Part shown: in pieces, positions 52,590-61,339 of the stretch
Position numbering within the stretch: the stretch's first letter is position 1
Layout: each line of letters begins with the position of its first letter
NCBI GenBank assembly: GCA_035293805.1
Contig: DATGMD010000055.1
Location: 1-64,000 of the forward strand
Origin: JAJPHF01 sp035293805
GTDB taxonomy: Bacteria > Chloroflexota > UBA6077 > JAJPHF01
Direction: 5' to 3'
Length of the DNA: 64,000 nt
Notes under the pieces: generated by a model
What the model saw: only the letters and a program-made list of their open reading frames with translations
Database searches by the model: none
Told to the model about the DNA's origin: nothing
Made by a program: the position numbers and the translations under genes

Positions 52590-53867
52590 CTATACCGCTT
52601 GCTCGCGCAGCACGAGGTGGAACGGGTCGCAGACGTGCACCCGGCCGTACCCCTCCGCCGTCCGCAGGCCAATGCCTTGCCATTCGAGCGCTTCGAGAGC
52701 CGCGTTCCAGGCAGCCAGGTCGGTCGTGCGAAACAGGTAGCAGCTACCGCGGGCCGCCGCCAGCTCGGTGGGGCGTGGCAGCCCCCACGCGGCGTTCCAG
52801 CCGCCGCGCCAGGCCGGTGCCGCATAGGCCCGCACCAGCGTCAGCGACGGGTCAGCGACGCCCGTGGCCGCGCGCAGCAGGTCGGCGTCCAGCACCGTCG
52901 TCGGCGCCCAGCCGCGCCGGCGCAGCAGCGCGTCGGCGCGCAGGTCCAGGCTGAAGTAGCTGCCTTCGAGCGACGCAGCGCTGAGCGGCGCGAGCCGCGC
53001 GTACTGGCCGCGCCGCACGGACACCGCGCGCGCGAACACCTCCAGGCGCTCGGCTAGCGGTGACGGCGGTGGGACCTCGGCCGTCACGACCCGGACGGCT
53101 CCCAGCCCGCGCGACCCGCCGCCGCCTAACTGCTCCACGCGCGCCAGCGCATCGGCCAGGCGGGCGCCGTTCGCGTCGTCGGGCACCAGCACCTCGCCCC
53201 GAAACGCCATCTGCCGCGTCCCACCCCCGGCGTCGGCCACCACGTCCGCGACGACGGGCACCGTGTAGGCCCGCCCGGCGGCGGTCGTGCGCGTGCGACG
53301 GTCGACGCCCGCGCGGGCGAGCACGCGGGTCGGGACGCGGGCGGCCGTGTAGCTGCGCGCCCCGCCACTGGCGCCGCGGCCGTAGCAGCCGGCGTACCGC
53401 ACCACACGCGCCTGACATCCCGGCTCCGGGCAGCGCGGCGTGTAGAGCAGCCCGGCGGGTTGCAAGATCTCCCAGAAGGCACGGTCGATCAGCGTATCGA
53501 ATACGCCGTGGCCGCGCTCTGGCCCGAGCTGCGTGCGAAAGCCAGGCACACGCTGGCAGCTTACGGCAGTGGCGGGAAGCAGCTCCGGAGCGTCGGCGGG
53601 CAGGCAGTCGCCGAACACCGCGGCTGCCGGACCGCCGAACAGCGCGCCCACGGGGCAGTCGGCGGCGCGGCACCGGCCATTCGCCTCACGGTGGGCCGGC
53701 GGACACGCGCCCTCGGCCAGCAGCACGGCGGCCGCCGCGCCGCGCAGCCGTGCGCCGGGCACGTAGTCGAGCCCCTCTACGCTCTGCCCGTCGGGCTGGC
53801 GCTCGGCGAGCGCCAGCGGGCTCTCCAGCGTGATCGTCACGCCCAGGCGTTTCCGGCTACCGTTCAT
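52590..53867 (-). CDS. csx10: Csx10 (Cas5-like RAMP protein of type III-D)
   Basis: A 425-residue RAMP. The start LGVTITLESPLALAERQPDGQ followed by EGLDYVPGARLRGAAAAVLL is the Csx10 N-terminal pattern, and the middle has Cys-rich segments (CPPAH, CRAADCPVGALFGG, CPEPGCQARVV). A glycine-rich loop LGGGGSRGLGAVRV and a C-terminal ferredoxin-like half (YSFSLDLRAD-type strand, AEGYGRVHV) follow. Csx10 is the Cas5-like subunit that caps the crRNA 5' handle. ATG 53867 overlaps the upstream RAMP stop by 11 bases. This gene is the main evidence for subtype III-D. Confidence 0.85.
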   Translation of the reverse strand: MNGSRKRLGVTITLESPLALAERQPDGQSVEGLDYVPGARLRGAAAAVLLAEGACPPAHREANGRCRAADCPVGALFGGPAAAVFGDCLPADAPELLPATAVSCQRVPGFRTQLGPERGHGVFDTLIDRAFWEILQPAGLLYTPRCPEPGCQARVVRYAGCYGRGASGGARSYTAARVPTRVLARAGVDRRTRTTAAGRAYTVPVVADVVADAGGGTRQMAFRGEVLVPDDANGARLADALARVEQLGGGGSRGLGAVRVVTAEVPPPSPLAERLEVFARAVSVRRGQYARLAPLSAASLEGSYFSLDLRADALLRRRGWAPTTVLDADLLRAATGVADPSLTLVRAYAAPAWRGGWNAAWGLPRPTELAAARGSCYLFRTTDLAAWNAALEALEWQGIGLRTAEGYGRVHVCDPFHLVLREQAV

Positions 53868-54531
53868 GAGGCCCAGCCCTCTGGCTCGTCGCGGTCAGTC
53901 GTCCGAGGGCCGCCGCCTCGAAGGCCACGGGCTGCCCATCCAGCCGCGCCGTGGCCTCGACGACGCTCCAGCCGAGGCCCCGTGTCTCGCCCGCCCCAAC
54001 ACTGTCGAGGAGCCGGCAGCTCGCCAGCAGGAGCTGGAGCAACGCTGCCTCGGCCAGGCTGCCGGTGATCGCGCTCTCGCTGGCGAAGCGTAGGCCATCG
54101 GCGGGCAGCGGCGGGGACGTCTTGACCAGGTACGCGGACGCCGGGACCGCCACGCCCAGGCGACGGTCGAGCGCCACGCCAGCGCGCGCGAACGGCGGCA
54201 ACGGCGGCTCGGCGCCGCCGCTGGCCGGCTCGACCACGGCGCGCAGGTCCCGCCAGCGGAGGGGGCTGGGCCACGGCGGCGCCCCGAACAGCGCGCAGAC
54301 GACGCACGGCGGCGCTACCACCTGGGGCGCGCGCGGACACATCGTCGCCGGAGCCGGCGGCCGACAGACCGCGAGGCCGAGGCTGCGGGCGACCTGCTCG
54401 CAGGCCTGGCGGAGCCGCCCTTTGATCTGGGACCCGCGGAGGACGAGATGGTCGCGCGCGTCGCGCGACCCGACGCCGGTGGCGAGCGCGCCATGCACGG
54501 TCACGGCCAGGGCGACCTCAACGCGCGGCAT
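53857..54531 (-). CDS. cas7: Cas7-like RAMP protein, operon gene 2
   Basis: A 224-residue RAMP: VTVHGALATGVGSRDARDH, VLRGSQIKGRLRQACEQV, CVVCALFGAP and a short glycine-rich AGETRGLGWSVVEA. It is the smallest of the four paralogues. Asp24 or Asp27 could be the catalytic residue, but alignment is ambiguous because the loop is short. It overlaps cas10 by 14 bases and csx10 by 11 bases. Confidence 0.78.
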   Translation of the reverse strand: MPRVEVALAVTVHGALATGVGSRDARDHLVLRGSQIKGRLRQACEQVARSLGLAVCRPPAPATMCPRAPQVVAPPCVVCALFGAPPWPSPLRWRDLRAVVEPASGGAEPPLPPFARAGVALDRRLGVAVPASAYLVKTSPPLPADGLRFASESAITGSLAEAALLQLLLASCRLLDSVGAGETRGLGWSVVEATARLDGQPVAFEAAALGRLTATSQRAGPHER

Positions 54532-56905
54532 GGACGCTCCCCGGCACGTCGGCCGCGCAGAACGAGGCCAATGTCAGCACGTCGACGAGCACCGTCTCCC
54601 GCCGCTCGCGGCGGTCCGGCGCCGGCGGCAGCGCGCGCCACGGGGGCGCGACGTCCGCCCGTCCGCCGCGCCCCCGCCACGCCTCGTCCAGGCGGCTCAG
54701 CGCCTGGCGTAGCGGCACCGCGGCGCGCGTGCAGTAGGCCAGGTAGTCCACGCTGGCCGCCGCTTCACCGCCGGCCAGCAGTAGCTGCAGGCGCTGCCGC
54801 TCGGCCGGCGACAGGCCCAGCCGCGCGAACTCGCGCGCCGAGGCCAGCAAGCCCTCCAGCTCCGGCCAGGTGTAGGGTGCCGCGTATAACCGCAGCTCCG
54901 GCGCGTCGCGGCGCTCGCGCCGGACCTGGCCCGCGCGCCAGTCGGCCAGCTGGGTGGCTGGCAAGCCATTGCTGTGCAGCACCAGGAAGTCGCAGTAGCC
55001 GCCGCGGTGCGCGTCGACGCGCTCCCGCGCAGCGCTCGCCCGCGCGCGCTTGGCGGACGCCAGGAGCTGGCGGGCCAGATCGTGCAGCAGCAGCAGCGAC
55101 GCGGTCGCGGGCGCGACGACGACGCCGGCTGACAAGGTGAGCGCCGCCGGGACGGGGGTGGCAACCGGCGCGTCGCCAGTGCTACCGCGGCCGCCGCGTG
55201 GCGGATGGTAGCGGTGCGGCGCCCAGGGGTCGCCCTCCGCCGGGAGCGGGAAGCGTCGCTCGAAACCCCGCCCCAGCGCGCTCGCCACGGGCAGCGCCCG
55301 GTGGCCCGGCACCACCAGCAGCGCCCGATCGGCGGTGAGCGCCAGGACTTCGGCGGGGCAGGCTACCGCCTCGTCGTCCCCCATCGGCGGGAAGGAGAGC
55401 GCGTTGCGCAGCGCAGTGCCCAGCGCCTCGGCGAGGTGTTGGCTGAAGGCGCGGTAGTCGCTGGCCGCGCGGAGGGCCTCCAACTGCTCGCGCACGTCGT
55501 CCACGTCGGCGACGATCAGTCCCACGTACCCGGGGGGCCACGACGCGGCGCCGAGCGCGCTGAGGGTGATCGCGCGCTCGCTTGCCCCCGTGCCGCCCGT
55601 GGCCGGGGCCCCGTCACGGCCGTCGATCGCCGCCAGCCGGTCGGCCACGCTACCGTCGGGCACGCTGGCGAGCGTGATGGCGGCGGCCTTGCGCGCGCAC
55701 GGCTCGCAGAGCGGCTCGCCGCTCGGGCCGCGGGTGGCCGCGGCGCAGCGGTCGCAGGCCGGGCAGCGCTGTGCGTAAACGGGGGGCTCCCAGTTCGGAT
55801 AGCTCGCACGTTCGTCGCGGCGGCGCTGCCACAGCAGATCGACCGCGGCGACCAGCTCGCCAAAGCCTTTGCCCGGCGGAAAGCTGCCGGGCTCGAGCGG
55901 CGCCGCAAACCGCCGCTCGTCGGCCACCAGCAGGCGGAGGTCGGCGTCGGCCTGCGCGGCCTCGTACTCCAGGCGCCAGAAGCGGGTTGGCTCCAGCCCG
56001 TACTGCAGCTCCAGGGGCTCGCAGCGCCGCGCGACCGCGATGGCCGCCGCACTGAGCGTCTGCTCGGCGTATAGTGCCTCGATGGCCGCGGGCAGGGCGT
56101 CAGCGAGCGCAGCCGGCGCCAGGGCGAGCACGCCGCTGCTGTCGCCGTGCAGGACGCACTCTGGAGCGTCGAGCGGCGGCACGTCCCAGCGGGCGGCGAA
56201 CCAGGCGCGCACCTCTTCGGCACGGGCGGCGTCCGCGGGATCGGTGAAGCGCGCGCCGAACAGGGCCGGCACGTCGACCCGGCTCAGGCGGTCCAGCAGC
56301 GCGCTGGCCCCCCGCGCCTCCTGTAGCCGCGGCGCCTCGAAGCGGTATTCGTCGGCCGCGACGGCGCCACCCGCCACGAGCGCCAGACTGGCGAGCGGCT
56401 GGCCGCGGCCCAGCGGGTGCGCCGCAAAGGCGCGCGGCGCGGGCTGGTTGGGCGGCACCGGCAGCGGCAGGGCCACCATCAGGTGCGCGGCGTACAGCGC
56501 CTGCTCGGCGGGCGAGTTGAACGCGCTCAGCGGGAACGGGGAGCCGGGCAGCGCGTCGAAGAACAGGCGGCGGTCCTCTACCCAGCGCCGCACCGGTGCC
56601 GGCAGGCGCGCAAGGGCGCCCGCGGGCAGGGCCAGGTCGTGCGCTAGCGCCGCGAGCCGCAGCAAGTCGGGATCGACCGGCGCGCCGCCCGCGCGCAGCT
56701 CGTAGCCCAGGCAGTAGGCCAGCGCGGCGGCCAGCAGCGTGTGCTCCCGGCCGCGGCCCGCCTCCGCGTGCGTGGCCTCCGCGCTGCCGGCCTGGCCGGC
56801 GCGCAGGAGGTCGTACAGCGCCCGGGCCTGCGCGGCGGCGCCCTCGCCGGCGCTGGCGAGCACGGTCTCGAAGTCGACCGCGACGGGCGGCAGGGTCTGG
56901 CTCAT
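54518..56905 (-). CDS. cas10: Cas10 with HD-like motif and degenerate cyclase motif
   Basis: A 795-residue large subunit. N-terminal region: His55 (REHTLL) and His89-Asp90 (ALAHDLA) fit an HD nuclease-like domain. Residues 381-403 hold a CxxCxxC...CxxC zinc finger, as between the two palm domains of Cas10. First palm: VGLIVADVDDV (461-471). The second palm motif, normally GGDD followed by a hydrophobic strand and Pro, reads TADR (524-527) before ALLVVP. A nearby MGDDE loop (~508-512) lies outside the expected strand. So cyclic oligoadenylate synthesis is probably lost. I start at ATG 56905. It is the first gene of the operon. Confidence 0.85.
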   Translation of the reverse strand: MSQTLPPVAVDFETVLASAGEGAAAQARALYDLLRAGQAGSAEATHAEAGRGREHTLLAAALAYCLGYELRAGGAPVDPDLLRLAALAHDLALPAGALARLPAPVRRWVEDRRLFFDALPGSPFPLSAFNSPAEQALYAAHLMVALPLPVPPNQPAPRAFAAHPLGRGQPLASLALVAGGAVAADEYRFEAPRLQEARGASALLDRLSRVDVPALFGARFTDPADAARAEEVRAWFAARWDVPPLDAPECVLHGDSSGVLALAPAALADALPAAIEALYAEQTLSAAAIAVARRCEPLELQYGLEPTRFWRLEYEAAQADADLRLLVADERRFAAPLEPGSFPPGKGFGELVAAVDLLWQRRRDERASYPNWEPPVYAQRCPACDRCAAATRGPSGEPLCEPCARKAAAITLASVPDGSVADRLAAIDGRDGAPATGGTGASERAITLSALGAASWPPGYVGLIVADVDDVREQLEALRAASDYRAFSQHLAEALGTALRNALSFPPMGDDEAVACPAEVLALTADRALLVVPGHRALPVASALGRGFERRFPLPAEGDPWAPHRYHPPRGGRGSTGDAPVATPVPAALTLSAGVVVAPATASLLLLHDLARQLLASAKRARASAARERVDAHRGGYCDFLVLHSNGLPATQLADWRAGQVRRERRDAPELRLYAAPYTWPELEGLLASAREFARLGLSPAERQRLQLLLAGGEAAASVDYLAYCTRAAVPLRQALSRLDEAWRGRGGRADVAPPWRALPPAPDRRERRETVLVDVLTLASFCAADVPGSVHAAR

Positions 56906-57232
56906 CCTGGCGTCAACGCTCCTACGCGCGGCGGGGAAGGACGAATGGGAGAGCCTACCGTACTCTACCCTATCAATGCTGGTCGCTCCTTGCAAGCCAC
57001 GGCGTGGCTCCCGAATCCCCAGCAGGGGGTCGGTTGCCCGTCACCCGATGGGCTCGCTTACTGTAAGCCCGTGCAGCATCAGCGCGCGCGGCACTTCTGG
57101 TACAATCGAGCCGCACGCACGGCGCGTGGGCGCCGCCGCGGCCGCGCTGCCCCCAACCTGGCGACCGTACGAGATGCCCGGTGGCCCGCGCCGCCCGCCG
57201 TCCGTCCGGGGCTGCCGTGCGAGGTGAGTACC
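56906..57232. other. Divergent intergenic region, cas operon / UbiD gene
   Basis: 327 bases between cas10 and the UbiD gene. A TACAAT box (57101-57106) fits a -10 for UbiD. For cas10, a weak TTGCAA and TAGGGT pair with a 17-base gap is possible on the minus strand near 56965-56993. No CRISPR repeat is present. Confidence 0.45.
57101..57106 (+). promoter_or_regulatory. Possible -10 box of the UbiD-family gene
   Basis: TACAAT lies about 125 bases upstream of GTG 57233. No consensus -35 is present at the right distance. Confidence 0.35.
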
Positions 57233-58675
57233 GTGCCGAAGGACCTGCGCACCTGGATCGACGAGCTAGACGCCGCCGCCGAGCTAATCCGCATCGACAA
57301 GCCGGTGGACCCGCTGACCCAGATGGGCGCGCTGCTCTATCAGTCGCGCGAGAAGGCGCTGCTGTTCGAGAAGCTGCCCCACGGCTGGCGCTCGCTGGGC
57401 CAGGCGCCCGCGAACGTGCGCCATGCGGCGCTGGCGTTCGGCACCACCCTCGACAACCTCGTGCCCTATGTGGCCGAGAAGTTCAACGCGCGCCGCGAGC
57501 CGGAGATGGTCCACAGCGGGCCGGTGAAGGACGTGCGCTGTGGGCCCGGCGAGTTCGATCTCACCACGCTGCCGGTCCACGTGGCCGGCCAGCGCGACGG
57601 CGGCCCCGTCATCGGCTCGGGCCTGGTCGTCACGAAGGACCCGGACACCGGCCGGCGCAACGTGAGCTTCCATCGCCTGCAGGTGAAGGGGCCGAACAAG
57701 ACGGGCATCCTTCTTTACCCCCGCCACTCCTGGACCAACTATCTCAAGTATCAGGAGCGCGGCGAGCCGATGCCGGTAGCGATCTTCATCGGCCACTACC
57801 CGCTGTACTACGCGGCCGCCTCGACCACCGCGCCCTACGGCACCGACGAGTTCGAGGTCGCGGGCGGCTACCTGGGCGAGGCGGTGCGGCTGGTGCCGTG
57901 CGAGACGGTGCCGCTAGAGGTGCCGGCCGACGCCGAGATCGTGCTCGAAGGGCATATTCCCCCGCATTATCGCGAGGAGGAGGGGCCGTTCTCCGAGTTC
58001 CAGGACTACTACGTGACGGGCACTGGCAAGAACCCGGTCGTCGAGTACAGCTACCTGACGCGGCGCAAGGACGCCATCTTCAAGAACCTCCAGAACGGCT
58101 CGGAGATGGAGGGCTGCGTCTTCCACAAGGTGCCGATGAGCGCGATGATCTACCGCCGGCTACGCGACGTGGGCGGGCGCGCGGAGATCCACAACGTGAT
58201 GGCGCTGCCGGGCATCTTCGCGCTCGTGGTGCAGATGACCCAGCGCTACTACGGCGAGGCCAAGAACATCCTGATGGCCGCGCTCTCCTCGGAGTACCAG
58301 CACCCGAAGGTGGCCATCGCGGTCGATCGGGACGTGGACATCTTCAACCACTCGGAGGTGCTGTGGGCGCTAGCGACGCGCGTGAATCCGGCGGAGGACG
58401 TGATCGTCGTTCCGGGCACGCACAACCACGCCATGGACGCCGCGCTGCCGGAGCTGGGGGCGCCCGGCACCGCGCTGTGGCAGCGCCGGGGCGGTAAGCT
58501 GCTGATCGACGCGACGATCCCGCCGCCGGCTGATGCCGAGGCGCGCGCCCAGTTCGAGCGCATCCGCCCGGTCAACGGCGACACCGTGCGCCTGGCCGAC
58601 TTCGCCGCGCCCGAGTCCATGGATATCGTCCGCGCGCTGTCGCCGGTGTTCTTTGGATCGAAGCTGTTAGGATAG
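57233..58675 (+). CDS. UbiD-family decarboxylase
   Basis: A 480-residue protein of normal UbiD length. Motifs: DLRTWIDELDAAAELIRIDKPVD start, FHRLQVKGPNKTGI, GHYPLYYAAASTTAPYGTDEFE, EGPFSEFQDYYVTG and FVPGTHNH-like end VVPGTHNHAMDAALPELG. The family uses prenylated FMN to add or remove CO2 on aromatic or unsaturated acids. No ubiX flavin prenyltransferase lies in the window. GTG 57233 has GAGGTGAG 5-6 bases upstream; GTG 57224 is inside that site. Confidence 0.88.
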   Translation: MPKDLRTWIDELDAAAELIRIDKPVDPLTQMGALLYQSREKALLFEKLPHGWRSLGQAPANVRHAALAFGTTLDNLVPYVAEKFNARREPEMVHSGPVKDVRCGPGEFDLTTLPVHVAGQRDGGPVIGSGLVVTKDPDTGRRNVSFHRLQVKGPNKTGILLYPRHSWTNYLKYQERGEPMPVAIFIGHYPLYYAAASTTAPYGTDEFEVAGGYLGEAVRLVPCETVPLEVPADAEIVLEGHIPPHYREEEGPFSEFQDYYVTGTGKNPVVEYSYLTRRKDAIFKNLQNGSEMEGCVFHKVPMSAMIYRRLRDVGGRAEIHNVMALPGIFALVVQMTQRYYGEAKNILMAALSSEYQHPKVAIAVDRDVDIFNHSEVLWALATRVNPAEDVIVVPGTHNHAMDAALPELGAPGTALWQRRGGKLLIDATIPPPADAEARAQFERIRPVNGDTVRLADFAAPESMDIVRALSPVFFGSKLLG

Positions 58676-58724
58676 CTGTCAGCAGTCAGCAGTCAGCGGT
58701 CAGTAGTCAGCAGTCAGCAGTCAG
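58676..58724. repeat. Seven tandem CAGTCAG heptamers
   Basis: Seven consecutive 7-base units (consensus CAGTCAG, with single changes) begin right after the UbiD stop. A matching inverted array follows at 58801-58849. This is not a CRISPR array: the period is 7 bases with no spacers. Confidence 0.75.
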
Positions 58725-58800
58725 CCACTAGGTCCGGGGTGGGCGTTTCGGGGGTGGCCGCGTGGCATCAACCGCAGACCGGGCAGAGCACGCTGAGACC

Positions 58801-58849
58801 TGATGGCTGATGGCTGATAGCTGAGGGCTGACGGCTGTTAGCTGATAGC
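58801..58849. repeat. Seven tandem TGATRGC heptamers
   Basis: Seven consecutive units (TGATGGC, TGATAGC, TGACGGC and variants) in roughly inverse orientation to the left array. It ends 12 bases before the DUF3891 start codon. The two arrays could pair over the 76-base gap. Confidence 0.75.
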
Positions 58850-58861
58850 TTGGAGGACGCC

Positions 58862-59638
58862 ATGATCGTGCGTACGCTCGCCGAGGGACAGACCGCGCTC
58901 ATCGGGCAGACCGACCACTCGCGGCTCGTGGGGCAGCTCGCGGCGCACTGGGGCAACGAGCGTTTCGCCGCGCCCGAGCCCTACGACGAGGTCGTGCGGG
59001 CCGCCACCTACCATGACTTCGGCTGGCTCGACTACGAGACGCGGCCGCTCGTGAACGCGGAGACCGGCCGCCCGCACGAGTTCCGCGACCTGCCGTTCCG
59101 GCCCGACCAGCTGGAGGCGTATGGCCGCTGGGTGGAGTGGATCACGGCGATCGACCCGTACGCCGGGCTGCTCGTCGGGCGGCACCGCACGGGGCTGTGG
59201 CAGAACCGCTACGGCACGATCGAACACCCCGGCATGGGCGCCCGCGGCGTGGCGCCCGAGATCCAGGCGTTCATCGGCGAGCAGGAAGCAGCGCAGGCCA
59301 AGCTGTCGCCCCAGTTCGACCCGGCGCAGCTTGCCGTGAACTATCACCTACTGCAAGTGTGGGACCTGCTCGGCCTGTACTTCTGCTGCCGTTCGCCTTA
59401 CGAGGACTATATCGAGCCCGTGCCGACCAGCTACGCCGGCAACGGCATGGTCCGCCTCGACCTCACGCCGCGCGGCGACTGGGAAGTGGCGCTCCAGCCC
59501 TACCCCTTCGACGTGCGGCCGCTTCAGGTGCAGATCGGCTACAAGGCGCTGCCGCGCGACTCCTTCGCCAGCCAGGACGAATTCCGCCGGGCCTACTTCC
59601 AGGCCGAGAGCAAGCTGCTCACCTACACGCTCGTCTGA
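58862..59638 (+). CDS. DUF3891-family protein
   Basis: A 258-residue soluble protein. Motifs QTDHSRLVGQLAAHWG near the start, ATYHDFGWLDYETRP with an HD pair, FRDLPF and LLVGRHRTGLW match DUF3891. Members look HD-like, but no function is established. ATG 58862 has TTGGAGGACG 5 bases upstream. The heptamer array lies in its leader. Confidence 0.8.
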   Translation: MIVRTLAEGQTALIGQTDHSRLVGQLAAHWGNERFAAPEPYDEVVRAATYHDFGWLDYETRPLVNAETGRPHEFRDLPFRPDQLEAYGRWVEWITAIDPYAGLLVGRHRTGLWQNRYGTIEHPGMGARGVAPEIQAFIGEQEAAQAKLSPQFDPAQLAVNYHLLQVWDLLGLYFCCRSPYEDYIEPVPTSYAGNGMVRLDLTPRGDWEVALQPYPFDVRPLQVQIGYKALPRDSFASQDEFRRAYFQAESKLLTYTLV

Positions 59639-59759
59639 GCGCGCGCCACCGGGGACCGCGCCGCAGCCGCTCGCTGCGCCTTTCGCGGCGGTTCAGCCGC
59701 CGGTAGGCGATCCAGGAATAGGGTGGGGGGCGTCCCCCGCCGCCTAGGCGGCCGACTGG

Positions 59760-61098
59760 CTCGGCGTCCTGTTCAGGCTGGCCATCACCCTGCCCGCCGC
59801 CCCGCCCGCGCACGCTGCCGCGTTCACGGTAACCAGCACCGAAGACCTCGACCAGGCGCCCGGCTTCACCGGGCAGTGCGTCACCACGGTGGGGACTTGC
59901 ACGCTGCGGGCGGCGATCAAGGCGGCGCGGGACCTGGCGGCGCAGAGTCCGAGCCTGAACGCCCACGCCGTCAACCTCGGGGTCGCCGGGACCTACCTGC
60001 TCACCCTGGGGCAGCTTACCGTGCACGGCCCGCCCAACGGGCTGATCCTGGTGATTGCCAACACCAGCGGGGGCGCGGTCGCCCTCGACGGCAACAACGC
60101 CAGCTGCGTGCCGGACGTGGCGCCGACCGCCGGGGTCACTCTCTACGTGGACGGCGTGGCGGTCCAGCACGGGCGCGCGGGCAGCGGAGAGTCCGGCGGG
60201 GGCCTTCGGATAACCGGAGGCGCCTTCGTGACCCTGACGAACACGACGGCGAGTGGCAACGTTGCGGGTACGAATGGCGGCGGTCTTGCGAACATTGGCC
60301 TCCTGACCCTGACGAACACGACGGTGAGCGGCAACTCAGCCGCCGTGGGCGGCGGCCTATTCAACGAACCTTCACCGTTTCCACGGACGCTGCAAGCGAG
60401 CATCGTCGCGCGCAATCGCGGCGGCAACTGCAACGCTCCGATCAATTCCCAGGGCGACAACGTGAGGGACGACAGCACGTGCTTCGCCCACGACCCGAGC
60501 GGGCTCCACGACCAGGTGGTCGCGCCGAGCACGCCGCTCCTGGGCACCTCGGCAGCTACGGCGGGCTCACACCGACCATCCCGCTGCTGCCCGGCAGCCC
60601 GGCGCTCGACTGGGTGACGCACAACGCCTGCCCACCGCCCAGCACCGACCAGCGGGGGTGGCCCGGCCGCAGGGCGCCGCCTGCGACAGCGGGGCCTTCG
60701 CGGGCGTCCTCACCTTGACCCCCACGCCGACGTTCACGGCGACGTCCTACCCGCCCACCCGCACCCCGGCGCCTGGGCCGAACCCGGCGGTGACGGCGGT
60801 GAACAACGGGGATGGGCGGCTGCGGGTAACGGTGGTCTTCCCCCTCGCCACGGCCGGCTGCACCGGGCAGCCGCGGCTGGTGTTCGAGGGGAGCAGCACG
60901 AACGGGGTGGTGGACATCGGCAGCATGGTGGGGCAGGCGCCGCCGTTCGAGCAGTCGCTGGGCCCCGGCACGCAGACGGTCGTGTTCTTCGTGCGGCGGG
61001 TGACGCCCGGGCGGGCGACGACGGTCCAGCTGCACGCGGTCGACGCCTGCGGGCGGAGCTGGCCGACGCTTGTCGGCGGCGGCCCCGGCGCCTTCTGA
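59760..61098 (+). pseudogene. Frameshifted beta-helix / choice-of-anchor-type surface protein
   Basis: Fragments of one secreted parallel beta-helix protein lie in three frames. Frame A (59760-~60550) has a signal-like start (LFRLAITLPAAPPAHAAAFTV), TLRAAIKAA and LTLTNTTVSGNSA repeats. Frame B (~60555-60655) continues GSYGGLTPTIPLLPGSPALDW to DQRG. Frame C (60658-61098) continues ARPQGAACDSGAF, then a TPTPTFT linker and a beta-rich domain. One missing base near 60555 and one near 60657 would restore the frame. No ATG/GTG/TTG occurs between an in-frame TAG (~59745) and the signal. Decayed gene or sequence errors. Confidence 0.65.
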
Positions 61099-61226
61099 CC
61101 CGCCGCCCGCCCCCGACCCGGCGCCCGCCCCCGGGGTCCCGATCCGCCCCGGTGGCCCGGGCCGCGCCGCCGCCCGGGTCCCGCGGCCCTCTTCTCGCTC
61201 GGGATTGCGCGCCGCGCCGCGTTTCC

Positions 61227-61255
61227 TTGACAGCCCCGGCGGCCCATGATAGGCT
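61227..61255 (+). promoter_or_regulatory. Putative promoter of the heme/siroheme operon
   Basis: A consensus TTGACA (61227-61232) is followed after 17 bases by TAGGCT (61250-61255), about 85 bases before the regulator start. Confidence 0.5.
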
Positions 61256-61339
61256 GGGGCAGGTCCGCCGACTGTAGATTTTTGCAGGTTTCCTGGGCCC
61301 ATCCCGCCCGCCCGGAAGCCTGCTGGGAGCGCTGATCCC

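Noticed and set aside
58676..58849. Possible CRISPR array near the cas operon
   Set aside because: Repeat period is 7 bases with no spacers; the two arrays are inverted relative to each other.
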